64,000 nt of DNA from Caloranaerobacter ferrireducens. GTDB lineage: Bacteria > Bacillota > Clostridia > Tissierellales > Thermohalobacteraceae. The stretch lies in assembly GCF_001730685.1 (NCBI RefSeq), contig NZ_MDJR01000002.1, positions 124,001 to 188,000 on the forward strand. Direction: 5' to 3'. The notes below the pieces were generated by a model. That model was given only the letters and a program-made list of their open reading frames with translations. It was not told the DNA's origin and ran no database searches. Positions 42,568 to 52,070 of the stretch are shown here, piece after piece. A program made the position numbers and the translations under genes. Position 1 is the first letter of the stretch. The number at the start of each line of letters is the position of its first letter.

Positions 42568-42708
42568 AATATTAAATATTAAGGGCATGTACATTGATGG
42601 TTTAACAGGTGGTATTTTTAAATCAGATAAAGCTTTACACGTTAATGTACCTAAGCATTCAGCTAGAATTCTTATTTCCTCAGAAGATTAAAAATAGTTT
42701 GACATATT
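42568..42708 (+). repeat. 141-bp direct repeat, right copy (neopullulanase gene tail)
   Basis: It copies the neopullulanase 3' end without its 5' part, then the stop and the -35 box of the malE promoter. It has no start codon and is a gene fragment. It probably marks the original junction between the neopullulanase gene and malE. Confidence 0.95.
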
Positions 42709-42748
42709 TGTGAAAAAGGTTTATAATTAAATTGTGCAAACGGTTGCA
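42699..42748 (+). promoter_or_regulatory. Promoter and MalR-type operator 3 (malE)
   Basis: TTGACA (42699-42704), 17-nt spacer, perfect TATAAT (42722-42727), operator TGCAAACGGTTGCA at 42735-42748. Confidence 0.85.
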
Positions 42749-42805
42749 GAGATTAGCAACCATAAAACTAACATAATTATTCATATTCAAAGAAGGGGGA
42801 TTTAC

Positions 42806-44083
42806 ATGAAAAAATTTCTAAGCTTCTTACTTATTGCTGTACTAGTGTTTTCACTAGTAGGATGTGGCGCTAAAGAAGAGCCAGTACAAAATAATAATCA
42901 AAATGAGACAAGCCAAGAGAATTCTTCAAAAGAATTAACTCCTGAGCCAGGTGCGAAATTAGTTGTTTGGGATAGTCCTGGTGTAGAACAAGAGTTTATG
43001 AAGGAGATAGCAGCTAAATTTACAGAGAAATATGGTGTACCAGTTACAGTAGAGGAAGTTGACCATACTAAAGCAAAAGAAAGGTTATTGCAAGATGGAC
43101 CAGCTGGTATAGGAGCAGATGTATTTGGTGCTCCACATGATCATACAGGTGAATTAGTTATGGCTGGTTTAGTATTGCCAAACGCTTTTGCAGATAGAAT
43201 AAATAAAGAAATGTTAAAATCAGCAGTTGATGCTGTTTCATTTGATGGTGTAGTATATGGTTATCCAAGAGCAATAGAGACTTATGCTTTATATTATAAC
43301 AAAGACATTTTCCCAGAGCCACCAAAGTCTTATAATGAAATTATTGAATTTGGGAAGAAATTTACTAATGTGAATGAAAATAAGTATGCTCTTATGTGGG
43401 ATGTTGACAACGCTTATTTCTCTCAAGCATTTTTAGCTGGTGGCGGCGGATATGTATTTGGTAATGGTGGAACTAATAAGAATGATGTAGGTATAGATTC
43501 AGAGGGTGCTATCAAAGGTGTAAAAGAAATGATGAAACTAAAAGAAATCTTACCAATTCCTGCTGGTGATGCTGATTATCAACCTATGATGGGATTATTT
43601 AAGGAAGGAAAGATTGGAGCTATAATAAATGGACCTTGGGCATTAGCAGAAATTAGGGAATCAGGTATAAATTATGGTATAGCTAAATTACCTAAACTTA
43701 CAGATGGTAGCAAGTCTGTTCCATTTTCAGGCGTTAGAGCGTTATTTGTAAGTGCATATACTAAATATCCAAATGCTGCTCAATTATTTGCTAATTTCTA
43801 TACTACAGAAGAAAACTTAATTAGAAGATATGAAGTTACAGGTCAAATTCCTACTACTAAGGCTGCAGCTAATAGTGATATTATTAAAAATGATCCAGAT
43901 GCAGCAGCATTTTTAGCTCAAGCAGCAGATGCAATACCAATGCCTTCTATTCCACAAATAGGCTTATTCTGGGAACCAATGGGAGCTGCTTATGGAGCGA
44001 TATGGAATGAAGAAGTTTCAGTAGAAGAAGGACTTAAGAATGCTGCTGAAACAATAAGAAACGCAATTGCTGAGCAAGAATAG
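42806..44083 (+). CDS. malE: Maltodextrin-binding lipoprotein MalE
   Basis: This is the extracellular maltose/maltodextrin receptor of the MalEFG importer, 425 residues. The signal peptide MKKFLSFLLIAVLVFSLVG and lipobox LVGC place lipidated Cys20; a Gln/Asn/Glu/Ser-rich linker follows. KLVVWDSPGVEQEFMKEIAAKFTEKYG, GADVFGAPHDHTGELVMAGL and KEGKIGAIINGPWAL are typical of MalE-type proteins. The start is the ATG after AAGGGGGA; an open frame upstream is leader. A MalR operator covers the promoter. A 16-bp hairpin follows the gene and may set its level above malF/malG. Confidence 0.92.
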   Translation: MKKFLSFLLIAVLVFSLVGCGAKEEPVQNNNQNETSQENSSKELTPEPGAKLVVWDSPGVEQEFMKEIAAKFTEKYGVPVTVEEVDHTKAKERLLQDGPAGIGADVFGAPHDHTGELVMAGLVLPNAFADRINKEMLKSAVDAVSFDGVVYGYPRAIETYALYYNKDIFPEPPKSYNEIIEFGKKFTNVNENKYALMWDVDNAYFSQAFLAGGGGYVFGNGGTNKNDVGIDSEGAIKGVKEMMKLKEILPIPAGDADYQPMMGLFKEGKIGAIINGPWALAEIRESGINYGIAKLPKLTDGSKSVPFSGVRALFVSAYTKYPNAAQLFANFYTTEENLIRRYEVTGQIPTTKAAANSDIIKNDPDAAAFLAQAADAIPMPSIPQIGLFWEPMGAAYGAIWNEEVSVEEGLKNAAETIRNAIAEQE

Positions 44084-44100
44084 AATTTAGGTTGTTAATA

Positions 44101-44140
44101 AATTTAGTCACTTGCATGTTTGCAAGTGACTAAATTTCCT
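44101..44140 (+). terminator. Hairpin between malE and malF
   Basis: Perfect 16-bp stem AATTTAGTCACTTGCA/TGCAAGTGACTAAATT, 4-nt loop. The T tail is weak, so partial termination or RNA stabilisation is as likely as full termination. Confidence 0.7.
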
Positions 44141-44215
44141 TATAGCACTAAAACATCTTTTGAACTGTTATAGAATATGTAAAATTAACTAGCAATATCA
44201 ATAAGGAGGGGAAAG

Positions 44216-45496
44216 ATGAAGAAGTCTAAAAAGGCTGCTATTTATTCTGCACTATTTATGGGTGCAGGGCAGTTATATAATAGAGATTGGATTAAAGCGA
44301 TATTTTTTGCAATGATTGAAATAGTTACTTTGCTTAATATCTTTAATGGAGTTGTATATCATTCAATTTGGGGTCTAATTACTTTAGGTGAAACTAGAGG
44401 TATAAATGGTGATCATTCTATTAATCTTATGTTAAATGGTATATTAACATTGATTTTATTAATTGTAGTAGGTTTAATTTATATCTATAATATCAGAGAT
44501 GCTAAACATGTAAGGGAAAAAATAGAGAAAGGTATTAATCCATTTAAACCTAGTGAATATCTTAAATATATTTGGAATAATTATTTCCCACATATTTTAT
44601 TAGCACCTTCTGCTGCTTTAATACTATTTTTTACTTTTTTACCGATTTTGTTTACAATATTGATTGCTTTTACTAATTATTCAGGTCCATATCATTTACC
44701 TCCAGGTAATTTAGTAGATTGGATAGGATTTAAAAATTTTATTAAATTATTTAAAATGGAAGAGTGGTCAGGTACTATTTGGGCTGTTGGTATTTGGACT
44801 ATTCTTTGGGCTATTATTACAACAGCTTTGAATTATTTTGCTGGATTAGGACTAGCATTATTGACTAATGCTAAAGGAGTTAAATTCAAAAAGTTTTGGA
44901 GATCATTATTTATTTTGCCTTATGCAATACCTGCATTTATTTCGTTACTTATATTTAGATTAGTTTTTATGGGACCAGGTCCTGTTAATACTGTATTATT
45001 AAATACAGGGGTTATAAGTGAAAAAATTCCTTTTTTAACAGATCATATGTTAGCTAAAATTATGGTTATATTAGTTTACTGCTGGACAGGTGCACCTTAT
45101 TGGATGGCTTTAATGTCTGGAGTTTTAACTAATATAGATAAATCTTTATATGAAGCTGCAGATATAGATGGAGCAACAAAGTGGCAGCAATTTTATAAAA
45201 TAACTGTTCCTATGGTACTTTTTCAAACAGCTCCATTGTTAATTATGACTTTTGCTCATAACTTTAATAACTTTGGTATGATTTATCTTTTAACCAGTGG
45301 TAATCCAGTTAATGCTAACTATAAATATGCAGGTTCAACAGATATTTTGATATCTTGGATTTATAAAATGACTTTAGAAAAGAGACAATTCGGCATGGCT
45401 GCTGCGGTTACATTACTATTGTTTATATTCGTTGCAAGTATTGCAATATATAGCTTTAGGAGAACTAAATCCTTCAAAGAGGAGGACATGATATAA
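44216..45496 (+). CDS. malF: Maltodextrin ABC permease MalF
   Basis: This is a membrane subunit of the maltodextrin importer, 426 residues. An N-terminal extension (residues 1-105, KKAAIYSALFMGAGQLYNRDWIKAIFF plus two further helices) precedes the six-helix core, as in Firmicutes MalF/MalC. The EAA loop is YEAADIDGATKWQQFYKITVP near 315-338. It overlaps malG by one base (ATAATG), so the two are coupled. SD GGAGGGG precedes the ATG. Confidence 0.92.
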   Translation: MKKSKKAAIYSALFMGAGQLYNRDWIKAIFFAMIEIVTLLNIFNGVVYHSIWGLITLGETRGINGDHSINLMLNGILTLILLIVVGLIYIYNIRDAKHVREKIEKGINPFKPSEYLKYIWNNYFPHILLAPSAALILFFTFLPILFTILIAFTNYSGPYHLPPGNLVDWIGFKNFIKLFKMEEWSGTIWAVGIWTILWAIITTALNYFAGLGLALLTNAKGVKFKKFWRSLFILPYAIPAFISLLIFRLVFMGPGPVNTVLLNTGVISEKIPFLTDHMLAKIMVILVYCWTGAPYWMALMSGVLTNIDKSLYEAADIDGATKWQQFYKITVPMVLFQTAPLLIMTFAHNFNNFGMIYLLTSGNPVNANYKYAGSTDILISWIYKMTLEKRQFGMAAAVTLLLFIFVASIAIYSFRRTKSFKEEDMI

Positions 45497-46386
45497 TGGA
45501 AAGTGTAAAATATGAAAATTCTAATATTAAACCAAAACTACCTAATAAGAGAAAAAATAGTTCAAGAAAACTAATTAGATATTTTTTACTATATTCATTA
45601 TTGTTATTAATAGCTTTTTTAGTACTTTCACCAGTAATATGGATAGTAGGTTCTTCTTTTAATCCTGGTACTAGTATTTTCAGTTCTACATTGATACCTA
45701 AGAATCCTACTGTAAAACATTATATTAAATTATTTACAGAAACAGATTACCCTATTTGGTTTATGAATACGTTAAAGATTGCTACAATAAATATGATTGT
45801 TTCTTTAGTTATTACAACTTTATCAGCTTTTGCTTTTTCTCGTTTTAGATTTAGAGGTAGAAAACAAGGTATGATGGTTATATTAATATTACAGATGTTT
45901 CCATCTATTTTAGCTATGACAGCTATATATGCATTATTAACCAAGCTTAATTTAATAAATACTCATATGGGGTTAATTATAGTTTATGCAACAGGACAGA
46001 TACCTTTTAATACTTGGCTGGTAAAGGGTTATTTAGATGCTATTCCTCGAAGTTTAGATGAAGCAGCTAAAATTGATGGAGCTACAAATCTAGCTATATT
46101 AACTAAAATTATTTTACCATTAGCAAAACCAATTTTAGTTTTTGTGGCATTACAGAATTTTATTGGCCCTTGGTTTGATTTTATATTTCCACAGTTAATA
46201 TTAAGAAGTGCAGACAAGAAAACACTTGCAATGGGTTTATTTGCTTGGATTGCTGAAAGACAGCAAAATCATTATACACTTTTTGCAGCAGGTGCAATTC
46301 TTGTAGCTGTACCTATTACAATATTGTATACTTATTTCCAAAAACATATAGTAGAAGGACTTTCAGCAGGTGCTACAAAAGGGTAA
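45496..46386 (+). CDS. malG: Maltodextrin ABC permease MalG
   Basis: This is the second membrane subunit, 296 residues and six helices. The EAA loop DEAAKIDGATNLAILTKIILP is near 190-210 and the end QKHIVEGLSAGATKG is the standard MalG C-terminus that reaches the ATPase. No malK follows; the next gene is the regulator. The ATPase must therefore come from another locus. Confidence 0.92.
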   Translation: MESVKYENSNIKPKLPNKRKNSSRKLIRYFLLYSLLLLIAFLVLSPVIWIVGSSFNPGTSIFSSTLIPKNPTVKHYIKLFTETDYPIWFMNTLKIATINMIVSLVITTLSAFAFSRFRFRGRKQGMMVILILQMFPSILAMTAIYALLTKLNLINTHMGLIIVYATGQIPFNTWLVKGYLDAIPRSLDEAAKIDGATNLAILTKIILPLAKPILVFVALQNFIGPWFDFIFPQLILRSADKKTLAMGLFAWIAERQQNHYTLFAAGAILVAVPITILYTYFQKHIVEGLSAGATKG

Positions 46387-46442
46387 TATAATATTAGGAA
46401 TATTAATTATCTAATTATAATTTTATAGAGGAAGTGAATAGT

Positions 46443-47447
46443 ATGCCTGTTACAATAAAAGATGTTGCAAAATTGGCAAATGTATCTCCATCGACAGTTT
46501 CTAGGGTAATTGCTGATCATCCTAAGATAAGTGATGAAACAAAGAAAAAAGTATTTGAAGCAATGAAAAAATTAAATTATCATCCTAATGCTATTGCAAG
46601 AAGTTTAGCCAATAAATCAACAAAAACTTTAGGATTAATATTACCAAATGCTGAAGAAGATTTATTTATAAACCCATTTTTTGTTCAAGTAATGAGGGGT
46701 ATAAGTGTCTATGCTCAAAAGAAAGGCTACTATATAATGTATACTTATAGCAATAATGAAAATGAAGAAATAGACTTCATTAAAAACTATATTTATAGCA
46801 AATGGGTTGATGGTATAATTCTTTTGACTGCAAGAGAAGACGACAGATGTATTGAGTATTTAAAGGAAAATGAAAAATATCCGTTTGTTGTAGTTGGTAG
46901 ACCAGAAAAATCAGATGGAATATTGTGGGTAGATAATGACAACTTTAAAGCCATGTATGACGTTGTTAATTATTTAATTAATAAAGGACATAGAGACATA
47001 GCTTTTATTGGTGGACCTCATACTCTTAACGTTACTAAAGACAGATTAGATGGATATTTAAGAGCGTTAAAGGTACATGGAATTTCTGTTGATGAAAAAC
47101 TTATTTATGAGGAAGTTGATTTTACAGAAATAAGAGGTTACGAAACTATGATGGAGATTTTAGATTATAAAGAGCCTTCTGCTGTTGTTACAACAGATGA
47201 CTTGATTGCTTTTGGTGTTTTAAAGGCTATAAAAGAAAAATCAACAAGTAAAATAGCAGTTGTTGGTTTCAATAATACGCCTTTAGCTGAATATCAGCAA
47301 CCAAAGCTTACTTCAGTAGACATTAAAGCTGAAAAGTTGGGTTATTATGCAGCAAAACTTTTGATTGGAAAACTTGAAAATGAAAATATTGAAACGAATC
47401 ATTATATAATTGACACAGAATTGATAGAGAGAGAATCGACTCTATAA
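46443..47447 (+). CDS. malR: LacI-family maltose regulator MalR
   Basis: This is a 334-residue repressor with the LacI helix-turn-helix (TIKDVAKLANVSPSTVSRVIADHP, residues 4-28), a hinge with AIARSLANKSTKTLGLI, and an effector domain ending LTSVDIKAEKLG...ERESTL. It lies within the malEFG block and is the natural candidate to bind the five TGCAAACGGTTGCA sites of this region. The ATG is preferred over a GTG three codons upstream because the AGAGGAAG SD fits it better. Maltose or maltodextrin is the probable inducer by analogy with MalR proteins of Gram-positive bacteria. Confidence 0.9.
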   Translation: MPVTIKDVAKLANVSPSTVSRVIADHPKISDETKKKVFEAMKKLNYHPNAIARSLANKSTKTLGLILPNAEEDLFINPFFVQVMRGISVYAQKKGYYIMYTYSNNENEEIDFIKNYIYSKWVDGIILLTAREDDRCIEYLKENEKYPFVVVGRPEKSDGILWVDNDNFKAMYDVVNYLINKGHRDIAFIGGPHTLNVTKDRLDGYLRALKVHGISVDEKLIYEEVDFTEIRGYETMMEILDYKEPSAVVTTDDLIAFGVLKAIKEKSTSKIAVVGFNNTPLAEYQQPKLTSVDIKAEKLGYYAAKLLIGKLENENIETNHYIIDTELIERESTL

Positions 47448-47470
47448 CCCTACTTTGTAGGGTTTATTTT
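47446..47470 (+). terminator. Terminator after malR
   Basis: Stem AACCCTAC/GTAGGGTT with a tight loop and T-rich tail, overlapping the malR stop. Confidence 0.75.
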
Positions 47471-47491
47471 GTATATTTTTGGGGGGATATG

Positions 47492-50407
47492 ATGAAAAAA
47501 ATTAGTTTATTTTTAATAATAATTATGTTAATGCAGGTATTTGTAGGGTGTGTTAATCAAACTTCAAAAGATATAAATAAAGACATAGAAAATGAAACTG
47601 CAGTTGAAGATATGAAAAGTGAACAAAATAAAGGTTCAAAATTAATAATTCATTATCACAGATATAATGGAGACTATGATAATTGGAGCTTTTGGATATG
47701 GCCTTATGGAAGAGAGGGGAAGGCATATCATTTTACTGGTGAGGACGAATTTGGAAAGATTGTAGAAGTACAGTTTAATGAAAGACTTAAAAAAGTTGGA
47801 GTAATTCCAAGATTGGGTAACTGGGAAAAGAAAGATATTAATATGGATAGATTTATTGAACTTAAAGGAGATGTAACAGAAGTTTGGATGTTAGAGGGTG
47901 TAGAAAAGATTTATTATAACAAAGAAGAGGCAAGTACAAGACCTAAAATATTAAGTGCATTTTTAGACAGTAAAAATGAAATAGTAGTTGAGCTTACTAA
48001 CTTTATAGAATTGACAGGAAAAAATAATGAAGGGTTTACTGTAAAGAGTGAAAATAAGGAATTAGATATTAAAGAAGTTACAGCATTAAAAGTTAAAAGA
48101 AAAAATTCAAAAAAACAAGGTTTTGAAACTGTTATGAATGATACTAAAGTTAGGTTTATTTATTCACCAGACATAATAGGTTATACACCTAAAAAAGATG
48201 AAAAAGTATATGTTATAGGGGATTTTAATGGTTACAGTATAGATAAAAAATTTGAAATGAAATTTAATGATACTTTTAACATTTATGAATTGATAGCTGA
48301 TATTGGGAAAGAAACTGGTATTGAATACGGACAGAATTTTACTTTTACTGTGGCATTAAAAAAAGATATTACATTTAAGTATAAAGACAAGTTTATTTTA
48401 GATAAATATCTAGGAAAATCAGCAAAGATATTTAAAATATTATTAAAAGATGATGTAGACCTTTCAGAAAATATTATTGTATATCATAAAGACTTTAAGG
48501 AAAGGAATGTGGAAATGAGAAAAGTACTAGAGAGTGAAGAATTTATATACAATGGAAATGACTTAGGTGCTACATATACAAAAGACTATACAGTTTTTAA
48601 AGTCTGGTCACCTGTTGCAGAGAGCATGAAGGTAGTTATTTATGATGACTATAAAGACAATACAGGTAAAATATATCCAATGTCAAAAGGTAAAAAAGGT
48701 GTTTGGGAGCTTAAACTAAACGGGGATTACAAGAATAAATATTACAATTATAGAGTAACTATTAATGGAGTAGAAAAGGAAACTCCAGACCCTTATGCTA
48801 AGGGAGCTACTGTAAATGGGAAAATGGGAATGATAGTAGATTTTGCTTCTATAAATCCTGAAGGTTGGGATGATCACAAAATTCCAGAACCTATTAAACC
48901 AACTGAAGCAGTTATATATGAAATGCATGTCAGAGATTTTTCTGTAGATAAAGATTCTGGAATAAAGCATAAAGGAAAATATTTAGCCTTTACTGAAAAA
49001 GGAATAAGAGGACCAAATGGAGAGATTACAGGACTTGATCATTTAAAAGAAATGGGCATTACTCATATACACTTACTGCCTGTATATGATTTTGCTAGTG
49101 TAGATGAAACTAAAGAAGGACAGTATAATTGGGGATATGACCCTTATTTATATAACGTACCTGAAGGTTCTTACTCTACAAATCCTTATGATGGAACTGT
49201 GAGGATAAAGGAATTCAAAGAAATGGTTAAAGCATTGCATGAAAACGGCATAAGAGTAGTAATGGATGTTGTATTTAACCATACCTATACAACTGGAAAT
49301 TCTCCTTTTGATATACTTGTGCCTAAATATTACTATAGAACAGATTCCTCTGGCAAATATACAAATGGTTCAGGATGTGGAAATGAAACAGCATCAGAAA
49401 AGCCTATGATGAGAAAGTTTATAATAGATTCAGTTAAATTCTGGGCTACTGAATATAAAATAGACGGTTTTAGATTTGACTTAATGGCTTTACATGATAT
49501 TGATACTATGAAGGAAGTAGAAAAAGAGTTAAGAGAAATTAATCCGAATATATTAATTTATGGAGAACCTTGGACTGGTGGTTCCTCAGCATTATCCCCA
49601 ACTAAACAGTTGAGAAAAGGTAAGCAGAAGGGAATGGGTATAGCAGTATTTAATGACGATTTTAGAAATGCAATAAAAGGTGACAATGATGGAGAAGGAA
49701 TTGGTTTTGTAAATGGTGGATTAGGATTAGAAAATGAAATAAAAAAAGGAATAGTAGGAATGATTGATTACAGTAGTAGAATAAAAGGGTTTACAAAAGA
49801 GCCTAGTGAAACTATAAACTATGTAAGTTCTCACGATAATTTATGTTTGTTTGACAAGTTTGAGAAGAGTAATCCAAACGCTACTTCTGAAGAAAGAGAA
49901 AAGATGAATAGATTAGCATTATCAATAGTTTTAACATCACAGGGTATACCTTTTATACAAGGTGGTACTGAAATATTAAGAACAAAACATGGTAACCACA
50001 ACAGCTACAAAGCAGGCGATGAGATTAATAAAATAGATTGGAGCAATAAAGATAAGTATAAGGAGACTTATGAATATATTAAAGGCTTAATCGCATTAAG
50101 AAAGAGTCAAAAAGTAATGACACTAGATAAGGCAGAGGAAGTGAAAAAGTATCTAAAGTTTATTGAAGCTCCTAAGAATTCAGTTGCATATTTATTAACT
50201 TCTCCATATAAAGGTGACTTTAAAAATATTTTAATTATCCATAATGCAAATAAAGAAGAGATAGAAATCAAACTTCCACTAGAAGGAGAGTGGAATATCA
50301 TAGCTAATGAAAAAGAGGTAAATATAGAGGGAGTTAATGGAGTAAATAAAGCTGTTGAAAATGTAAAAGTAGCACCATTATCTACTTACATTCTATATAA
50401 AAACTAA
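47492..50407 (+). CDS. pulA: Pullulanase type I, surface lipoprotein
   Basis: This enzyme hydrolyses alpha-1,6 links in pullulan and branched starch. Lipoprotein signal with lipobox FVGC (Cys20), so it is anchored outside the membrane. A CBM41 starch-binding domain follows at about 50-150 (IIHYHRYNGDYDNWSFWIWPYG), then a linker domain, a CBM48-like domain and the GH13_14 barrel with YNWGYDP, nucleophile Asp663 (DGFRFD), acid/base Glu692 (GEPWTGG) and Asp782 (SSHDNL). The total is 971 residues. Two ATGs occur in tandem; the second has better SD spacing. It has no operator of its own and may be read from upstream. Confidence 0.93.
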   Translation: MKKISLFLIIIMLMQVFVGCVNQTSKDINKDIENETAVEDMKSEQNKGSKLIIHYHRYNGDYDNWSFWIWPYGREGKAYHFTGEDEFGKIVEVQFNERLKKVGVIPRLGNWEKKDINMDRFIELKGDVTEVWMLEGVEKIYYNKEEASTRPKILSAFLDSKNEIVVELTNFIELTGKNNEGFTVKSENKELDIKEVTALKVKRKNSKKQGFETVMNDTKVRFIYSPDIIGYTPKKDEKVYVIGDFNGYSIDKKFEMKFNDTFNIYELIADIGKETGIEYGQNFTFTVALKKDITFKYKDKFILDKYLGKSAKIFKILLKDDVDLSENIIVYHKDFKERNVEMRKVLESEEFIYNGNDLGATYTKDYTVFKVWSPVAESMKVVIYDDYKDNTGKIYPMSKGKKGVWELKLNGDYKNKYYNYRVTINGVEKETPDPYAKGATVNGKMGMIVDFASINPEGWDDHKIPEPIKPTEAVIYEMHVRDFSVDKDSGIKHKGKYLAFTEKGIRGPNGEITGLDHLKEMGITHIHLLPVYDFASVDETKEGQYNWGYDPYLYNVPEGSYSTNPYDGTVRIKEFKEMVKALHENGIRVVMDVVFNHTYTTGNSPFDILVPKYYYRTDSSGKYTNGSGCGNETASEKPMMRKFIIDSVKFWATEYKIDGFRFDLMALHDIDTMKEVEKELREINPNILIYGEPWTGGSSALSPTKQLRKGKQKGMGIAVFNDDFRNAIKGDNDGEGIGFVNGGLGLENEIKKGIVGMIDYSSRIKGFTKEPSETINYVSSHDNLCLFDKFEKSNPNATSEEREKMNRLALSIVLTSQGIPFIQGGTEILRTKHGNHNSYKAGDEINKIDWSNKDKYKETYEYIKGLIALRKSQKVMTLDKAEEVKKYLKFIEAPKNSVAYLLTSPYKGDFKNILIIHNANKEEIEIKLPLEGEWNIIANEKEVNIEGVNGVNKAVENVKVAPLSTYILYKN

Positions 50408-50410
50408 CTA

Positions 50411-50437
50411 AAAAGCAGCCGAAATCGGCTGCTTTTC
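50411..50437. terminator. Bidirectional terminator after pulA
   Basis: Perfect 12-bp stem AAAAGCAGCCGA/TCGGCTGCTTTT between pulA and the convergent alpha-amylase gene. Confidence 0.88.
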
Positions 50438-50467
50438 ATTTATATATGTTTAAGAAGGGATTAGATT

Positions 50468-51976
50468 TTAATTAGAAGTAAGTATAATTACTTCTAAAGG
50501 CTTTAAAGTAATATTTAAACTGCCATTTTCACTATGGTAAGTTTTATTATTTAAAACATTTGTATAAGTAGAATTATTGTCTTTTAAATTAACGTTCACA
50601 TCCTTTTCTTTAGTTTGCAGATTGTAAATTATAATGAATTTACTATCACCTTTTTTTCTTATATAAGAAAGGAAATAACTATCGTAATCTAACAATTCAA
50701 ATTCTCCATTATAAAGAGCTTCATTTGAATTTCTAAGAGCTGTTAACTTCTTAAAATAGCTTAGCATTTCTGAGTTATCAGTCTTATCCCATTCCATATC
50801 CCTTCTATTATCGGGGTCATCTCCACCTTGCATAGCAATTTCTGTACCATAGTATATAATAGGTATTCCTGGATATGTCATTATAAAAGTTAAAGCCTGT
50901 TTTAAATAAGCTTCTCCGTACTCTTTTGCCTCAGTTACTAATCTTCTGTTATCGTGATTATCTACAAAAATTCCATTTAATTCAGGGTTTGTAAAAGCTG
51001 ATTGCCTTTTTATAGCATTAACTAAAGAGTTAGCTTTTCCGAATCTAGTAAAGGTTTTACGAAGCCCCATATAAAGCGGATAATTTGTCAAAGAATCTAT
51101 TCCTACTTCATGATATTGTTCTAAATATCTAGGATTATCATGCCAAACTTCTCCTAGTAGGAAAAAGTTTGGATATTTTGATTTGATTTTATAAGCAAAC
51201 TCATTCCAAAAACTTTTAGGTACGTGTTTAACTGTATCAAGTCTCATTCCATCTATTCCTGTTTGTTCAATCCACCATATAGCATTATCTATAAAATATT
51301 TTTTAACCTCAGGATTATCTTGGTTTAGGTCAGGTAAACCGAATATCCAGCCTTCTTCAAGCTGCTTCTGATCTTTCCAATTAGAAATATTCTTTTTTGG
51401 ATGGAACCAATCTTTGTACTTTTCATCTTTTAACCATGGAGATTTATACCCTGTATGATTTACTACATAATCAAGTATTATCTTAATATCTCTTTTGTGT
51501 GCTTCTTGAACGAGTTCTTTTAAATCGTTTAATGTACCTAAATGTGGATCGACTTTATAAAAATCAGTAATCCAGTATCCGTGATATCCACCATATTCAT
51601 TTTTAAAAACAGGAGTTATCCAAATAGCAGTTACACCTAGTGATTTTATGTAATCTAATTTTTCTATAATTCCTCTTAAATCGCCACCGTGATATGCCTT
51701 TGGATTATTCTTATTTACATCAGGGAAACTATTATTTTCTTTGTTTCCATCATAAAAACGATCAGTCATTATAAAGTATATTGTATCCTTTGAAGAAAAA
51801 GTACCACCATTATTTTGTACTTTGTATTTAATTTCATTTGAACTATCAATTTTTGTATCTTCTTTTTCATTTTTTATTTGCTGTATTGTATCATTTGTAC
51901 TACTATTTTGACTCTGACAGCCTGCAGATAAAATTAAAGTAAATATTATAAGGAATATTATTAATTTTTTAGACAT
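50468..51976 (-). CDS. Surface lipoprotein alpha-amylase (GH13)
   Basis: This 502-residue enzyme cuts alpha-1,4 glucans outside the cell. Lipobox LSAGC gives lipidated Cys20; a Ser/Asn/Lys linker (20-60) precedes the barrel. TIYFIMTDRFYDG, YHGGDLRGI, DYVVNHTG, nucleophile Asp247 (DGMRLD), acid/base Glu276 (LGEVW) and Asp342 (DNHDNRR) are all present. A small all-beta domain closes the protein; there is no starch-binding module. It is divergent from the debranching gene, sharing a 94-bp region with one MalR operator. SD GGGGG lies 7 nt before the ATG. Confidence 0.92.
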   Translation of the reverse strand: MSKKLIIFLIIFTLILSAGCQSQNSSTNDTIQQIKNEKEDTKIDSSNEIKYKVQNNGGTFSSKDTIYFIMTDRFYDGNKENNSFPDVNKNNPKAYHGGDLRGIIEKLDYIKSLGVTAIWITPVFKNEYGGYHGYWITDFYKVDPHLGTLNDLKELVQEAHKRDIKIILDYVVNHTGYKSPWLKDEKYKDWFHPKKNISNWKDQKQLEEGWIFGLPDLNQDNPEVKKYFIDNAIWWIEQTGIDGMRLDTVKHVPKSFWNEFAYKIKSKYPNFFLLGEVWHDNPRYLEQYHEVGIDSLTNYPLYMGLRKTFTRFGKANSLVNAIKRQSAFTNPELNGIFVDNHDNRRLVTEAKEYGEAYLKQALTFIMTYPGIPIIYYGTEIAMQGGDDPDNRRDMEWDKTDNSEMLSYFKKLTALRNSNEALYNGEFELLDYDSYFLSYIRKKGDSKFIIIYNLQTKEKDVNVNLKDNNSTYTNVLNNKTYHSENGSLNITLKPLEVIILTSN

Positions 51977-51988
51977 AAAAAAACCCCC

Positions 51989-52034
51989 TTGACAATATTT
52001 TATTATATTTATAAAATAAATGCAACCGTTTGCA
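51989..52034. promoter_or_regulatory. Divergent control region with MalR-type operator 4
   Basis: On the + strand, TTGACA (51989-51994), a 17-nt spacer and TAAAAT (52012-52017) precede the operator TGCAACCGTTTGCA (52021-52034). The same operator also lies before the minus-strand amylase gene, so one repressor dimer could control both. A second TATAAT on + is at 52045. Confidence 0.75.
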
Positions 52035-52070
52035 TAAATTATGTTATAATATTTTTTAGGGGGTGAGGGG

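Noticed and set aside
44101-44140. Full transcription terminator between malE and malF
   Set aside because: The stem is perfect but the T tail is poor, so a complete stop that would silence malF and malG is unlikely; kept only as a hairpin with partial effect.
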